NCBI GenBank assembly: GCA_947476855.1
Contig: CANJSR010000271.1
Location: 1 to 6,894 of the forward strand
Length of the DNA stretch: 6,894 bases
Direction: 5' to 3'
Origin: Acetobacteraceae bacterium
GTDB taxonomy: Bacteria > Pseudomonadota > Alphaproteobacteria > Acetobacterales > Acetobacteraceae
The position numbers and the translations under genes are program-made. Every line of letters begins with the position of its first letter. Positions within the stretch are counted from its first letter, which is position 1. Below the pieces are notes generated by a model, which worked only from the letters and a program-made list of their open reading frames with translations, searched no databases and was not told the DNA's origin. This document shows, piece by piece, positions 4,040 to 6,894 of the stretch.

Positions 4040-5977
4040 ATGACCGAGAACATCACCCCAAAGACCCTTGTCGGTGGCAGGCCCGTTCCCTCCATCGTAG
4101 CTGTCATCCCTCTCTACAACGGCGCGCGATATATTGAGGAAGCGCTTCACAGCGTCCTCGCACAACGACTGAAGCCAAACGAAATCATCGTCATCAACGA
4201 TGGCTCCACCGATGACGGACCGGCCATCGTTGAACGCATGGCCATCGATCATCCGATCACACTGTTGCATAAACAGAACGGTGGTCAGTCCAGCGCGCGC
4301 AATCTTGGCATTCGTCATTCCAGTTGCGACCTGATCGCCCTGCTCGACCAGGACGATATCTGGTATCCGAATCATCTTGAAAAACTCGTTCAACCCTTCA
4401 TGCGGCTAGGCCGGATGGAAATGGGGTGGAGCTACAGCAACCTCGATGAGGTCGATGAGAACGGGCATATCGTTCGCTTCTCGGTTCTGGATGGCAGCAA
4501 CGCGCGGCATCCGAAGGGGAGCCTTTTCGACTGTCTGTCACAGGATCTTTTCATCCTGCCATCGGCCAGCCTGATCTCCCGCAAAGCCTTTCTCGACGTC
4601 GGCGCCTTCGACGAATCGCTGTCGGGGTATGAGGACGACGATCTTTTCATTCGTCTCTTTCATGCCGGATACGATCATCGCTACGTTCCGATGGCGCTCA
4701 GCCGCTGGCGGATCTATTCCACCAGTACCTCGTTTTCGCCACGCATGGCGCGCAGCCGGATGATCTTCGCGCGCAAGCTGCTGCAGAACTTTCCGGACGA
4801 TCCGTTCAACAATCGGTTCTACAGCCGCGATCTGATCGCGCCGCGCTTCCTCGAACGTGTCATGGTAGAGGCGCGGATCGCGCTCCGCCGTGGCGATGCC
4901 GCAATGATCAAGACCAGCCTCGCGGATCTGGCGATGCTGCGGGAGCGGATTCCGAACCGCTTCGGCAAGGATACCGGCCGGCGGGAATTCCTCATCACGG
5001 CCATCATCCCGCTCTACAATGGCGGGCGCTTCATCCGGGAAACCCTCGAAAGCGTCCTCGCGCAGACGATGCCACCAGATGAAATCATCGTCGTCGATGA
5101 CGGATCGACCGACAACGGTCCCGACATCGTCCGCGCCATGGCGCAGGAACATCCGATCCGCCTGCTGGAAAAGGCGAACGGAGGACAGTCGGCCGCCCGC
5201 AACTTCGGCGTCGCCCACGCGCATGGCGACCTGATCGCGCTGCTGGATCACGACGACGTCTGGTATCCCCATCATCTCGCGACGCTGGTCGAACCCTTTG
5301 TCGTCTCCCGCCCGACGGAGCTGGGTTGGAGCTACAGCAACCTCGATCGCGTCGACCAGGATGGATCGATGCAAATTCGATCCTTTCTCTCCGGCCTCGG
5401 CGCGTCGCATCCCAAGAAAAGCCTGATCGACTGCCTGGGTCAGGACATGTTCATCCTGCCATCGGCCACGCTGATCAGCCGCAAGGCATTTCTCGAAGTC
5501 GGCGGCTTCGATGAATCCCTCTCGGGGTTCGAGGATGATGATCTTTTCCTGCGCCTGTTCCGCGCCGGCTACGACAACGTCTATGTCGACCAGCCCCTGT
5601 CGCGCTGGCGGATTTTCTCGGAAAGCGCCTCCTACTCCCCGCGCATGGCCAAAAGCCGCCGGATCTACGCCGAGAAGCTGCTGGCACAGTTCCCCGACAA
5701 CCGCCGGCTCGCGCAGTATCATGCCAGCACCGTCATCGCCCCGCGGTTCTTCTCGGCGATGCTCGCGGAATACCGCAAGGCCGTCTTATTCGGCTCGCCG
5801 GACGAAGCAAGGATGGCGCTAAACGACGTGAGCTTCATCACACGTCACCTCCGCCGTCGGCTGCGCCTGATCGTGCGCCCCGTCCTGCCGTTCATGCGCA
5901 TCCGACCCGTCGCCCGCATGGTGCTGGGCCTCGCGCGCCTGATGCCCGGGGTCGCGCGGAAACTCGGCGGCGCCTAG
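4040..5977 (+). CDS. Two-domain family 2 glycosyltransferase (tandemly duplicated GT-A domains)
   Basis: From ATG 4040 the protein has 645 residues: two GT2 (GT-A fold) domains and a basic tail. Domain 1 (about 19-300) shows VIPLYNGARYIEEAL, NDGSTD (53-58), GGQSSARN, the DxD-like LLDQDDIWYP (101-110), FILPSASLIS and the candidate catalytic base in GYEDDD (E198/D199), then SRWRI. Domain 2 (about 319-600) repeats all of these: DDGSTD, LLDHDDVWYP (401-410), GFEDDD (E498/D499), SRWRI. By eye the two are about 64% identical (159 of 250) without a gap, so both may be active. The family moves a sugar from a nucleotide-sugar to an acceptor at the cytoplasmic membrane face, usually for surface polysaccharide. 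The Arg-rich tail (602-645) has hydrophobic stretches that could bind membrane. An upstream in-frame TTG at 3983 would add 19 residues. ATG 4040 is preferred because the GT fold starts soon after it; neither start has a clear Shine-Dalgarno. The sugar and acceptor are unknown. Confidence 0.92.
   Translation: MTENITPKTLVGGRPVPSIVAVIPLYNGARYIEEALHSVLAQRLKPNEIIVINDGSTDDGPAIVERMAIDHPITLLHKQNGGQSSARNLGIRHSSCDLIALLDQDDIWYPNHLEKLVQPFMRLGRMEMGWSYSNLDEVDENGHIVRFSVLDGSNARHPKGSLFDCLSQDLFILPSASLISRKAFLDVGAFDESLSGYEDDDLFIRLFHAGYDHRYVPMALSRWRIYSTSTSFSPRMARSRMIFARKLLQNFPDDPFNNRFYSRDLIAPRFLERVMVEARIALRRGDAAMIKTSLADLAMLRERIPNRFGKDTGRREFLITAIIPLYNGGRFIRETLESVLAQTMPPDEIIVVDDGSTDNGPDIVRAMAQEHPIRLLEKANGGQSAARNFGVAHAHGDLIALLDHDDVWYPHHLATLVEPFVVSRPTELGWSYSNLDRVDQDGSMQIRSFLSGLGASHPKKSLIDCLGQDMFILPSATLISRKAFLEVGGFDESLSGFEDDDLFLRLFRAGYDNVYVDQPLSRWRIFSESASYSPRMAKSRRIYAEKLLAQFPDNRRLAQYHASTVIAPRFFSAMLAEYRKAVLFGSPDEARMALNDVSFITRHLRRRLRLIVRPVLPFMRIRPVARMVLGLARLMPGVARKLGGA
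4097..4849 (+). repeat. Tandem glycosyltransferase domain repeat, copy 1
   Basis: This encodes residues 20-270. It aligns to copy 2 at an offset of exactly 900 bases with no insertion or deletion. The longest near-identical DNA stretches are around the WSYSNLD segment (4427-4446) and the FILPSA...FDESLSG segment (4552-4626). Synonymous positions are richer in A/T than in copy 2. Confidence 0.95.
4997..5749 (+). repeat. Tandem glycosyltransferase domain repeat, copy 2
   Basis: This encodes residues 320-570 and matches copy 1 residue for residue at +300. Similarity fades after IAPRF (residue 570), although the register can be followed weakly to about residue 600. Third positions are more G/C-rich than in copy 1. 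Confidence 0.95.
5974..5977. other. CTAG palindrome carrying both stop codons of two convergent genes
   Basis: TAG at 5975-5977 ends the glycosyltransferase on +. The complement of 5974-5976 is TAG ending the MFS gene on -. The two coding regions thus overlap by four bases, with no room for a terminator between them, and none was seen just inside either gene. Confidence 0.95.
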
Positions 5978-6894
5978 CGCAAACCCCGTGCCTTCAGCTC
6001 ATCGCTCGGCTTTACGTCCTTCGTCCGGCTGTAGATCGAGACGGCGATGATCAGTACGATGCTCATGAAGCCGAACAGCGCGCGATAGGCGAGCTCCGAG
6101 CGCGTGCCGGCCGCCGTCGGTTCGAACGCGCCGACGATGATGCCGGACAGGGTCTGCATGCAGGCGACACCGAACATGACGGATGTGTTGATCGTCGCCA
6201 TGCCCCGCCCGATCAGCCGGTCGGGCAGCACGCCGCGCCCGTGTGCCATGACCATTGTGCTGGACGCACTGACGAAGCCGATCGCCATGATCCCCGCGAT
6301 CGGCACCCAGACCGGCGGATGCACCCAGATCGCCATCGTCGCCAGGATCGCGGCCACCGCCAGCGTGCCGCCAAAGGCGATCCATTTCCGTGTGTCCAGA
6401 ACCCGGTCCATCGGCGCGAAGACCAGCACCCCAAGCTGGTAGGACAGCACCGCGCCCAGCAGCACGTTGCCGGAGTCGATCTTCGACAGGCCATGCACCT
6501 CTCGGAGGTAAGGCCCGCCCCACAGGCCCTGCACGGTGAAGGTGCAGGCATAGTTGCAGAAGTTCAGCACCAGGATGAAATGCAGCCGGCGGTTTCGCAG
6601 CACCTCCACCAGGCCGGCGAGCATCTGCCGCGGTGACTCCGTCTTGCGCGCCAGGAACGGATGGCCGGGCGGGGCGTCGCGCACGACCAGGAACACCGCG
6701 ATGGCACCCAGAAAGGTGAAGGCGACGACGCCGGCGAACACGGTGCGCCAGCCGTAATGCTCCGCCCCCCAGGCCAACGGCGTGGTCGCCGCCAGGTTGC
6801 CCAGCAGCCCGATCGACATGACCAGGCCGGACAAAGTGGAGAACTTGTCGGGCGTGAACCAGCGGGAGATGACGACCATGCTGCCGATCAGCAT
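5974..6894 (-). CDS. MFS transporter, C-terminal part (N-terminus beyond the right edge)
   Basis: The frame is open to the right edge, so the 306 residues seen are the C-terminal portion of a longer protein; the Met at the edge is probably internal. Hydrophobic segments lie near residues 1-9 (cut), 19-41, 51-71, 106-122, 141-161, 170-190, 196-215, 235-256 and 270-289, consistent with roughly TM4 to TM12 of a 12-helix major facilitator. RWFTPDKFSTLSGLVMSIG (11-29) and the WR after the next loop (49-50) are typical of the N-terminal half. The cytoplasmic linker between the halves is residues about 72-104, rich in charges. DRVLDTRKW (163-171) resembles the loop 8-9 repeat of the MFS motif. It would be a proton-driven or facilitated carrier in the inner membrane; the substrate cannot be told. 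It converges on the glycosyltransferase, with the stop codons overlapping. Confidence 0.88.
   Translation of the reverse strand: MLIGSMVVISRWFTPDKFSTLSGLVMSIGLLGNLAATTPLAWGAEHYGWRTVFAGVVAFTFLGAIAVFLVVRDAPPGHPFLARKTESPRQMLAGLVEVLRNRRLHFILVLNFCNYACTFTVQGLWGGPYLREVHGLSKIDSGNVLLGAVLSYQLGVLVFAPMDRVLDTRKWIAFGGTLAVAAILATMAIWVHPPVWVPIAGIMAIGFVSASSTMVMAHGRGVLPDRLIGRGMATINTSVMFGVACMQTLSGIIVGAFEPTAAGTRSELAYRALFGFMSIVLIIAVSIYSRTKDVKPSDELKARGLR

Noticed and set aside
4538..5722. 394-codon open frame on - opposite the glycosyltransferase
   Set aside because: It is an antisense shadow: its internal repetition merely reflects the duplicated GT domains, while the + strand carries the catalytic motifs.

Overview
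The window (6894 bp, GC-rich) looks like a chromosomal segment of an alphaproteobacterium, most probably a Rhodospirillales/Acetobacteraceae-type organism. This is inferred from the overall codon bias, the mix of gene families and the style of the RTX-like protein; no rRNA or marker gene is present to fix the taxon. No tRNA, rRNA, CRISPR array, insertion sequence or phage gene was seen.

Layout, left to right. (1) The 3' part of a crotonase-superfamily (enoyl-CoA hydratase/isomerase-like) gene on +, ending at 509 and followed by a strong intrinsic terminator. (2) About 625 bp without a convincing gene, visibly less GC-rich than the coding DNA. It carries an imperfect 11-bp hairpin at 806-840 and probably the promoter and leader of the next gene. 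(3) A 522-residue Gly/Ser/Thr/Asn-rich, very acidic, Cys- and Trp-free protein with degenerate RTX-type repeats, probably secreted or cell-surface. It ends in a strong terminator that may also serve the gene facing it. (4) On -, a SAM-dependent methyltransferase with a C-terminal coiled-coil-like extension, preceded by a six-codon mini-ORF whose stop overlaps its start as ATGA. (5) Divergently, on +, a two-domain family 2 glycosyltransferase. Its halves are a gapless tandem duplication at an offset of exactly 300 codons, and both retain the active-site motifs. (6) On -, the C-terminal two thirds or so of an MFS transporter running off the right edge. Its stop codon shares a CTAG palindrome with the glycosyltransferase stop.

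How the parts may fit: the glycosyltransferase and the divergent methyltransferase form a plausible glycan-building and glycan-modifying pair sharing one control region. The neighbouring acidic Ser/Thr-rich RTX-like protein is a likely exported surface protein. A link between the glycan pair and this protein is an inference from adjacency only. The crotonase-like and MFS genes look like unrelated flanking genes.
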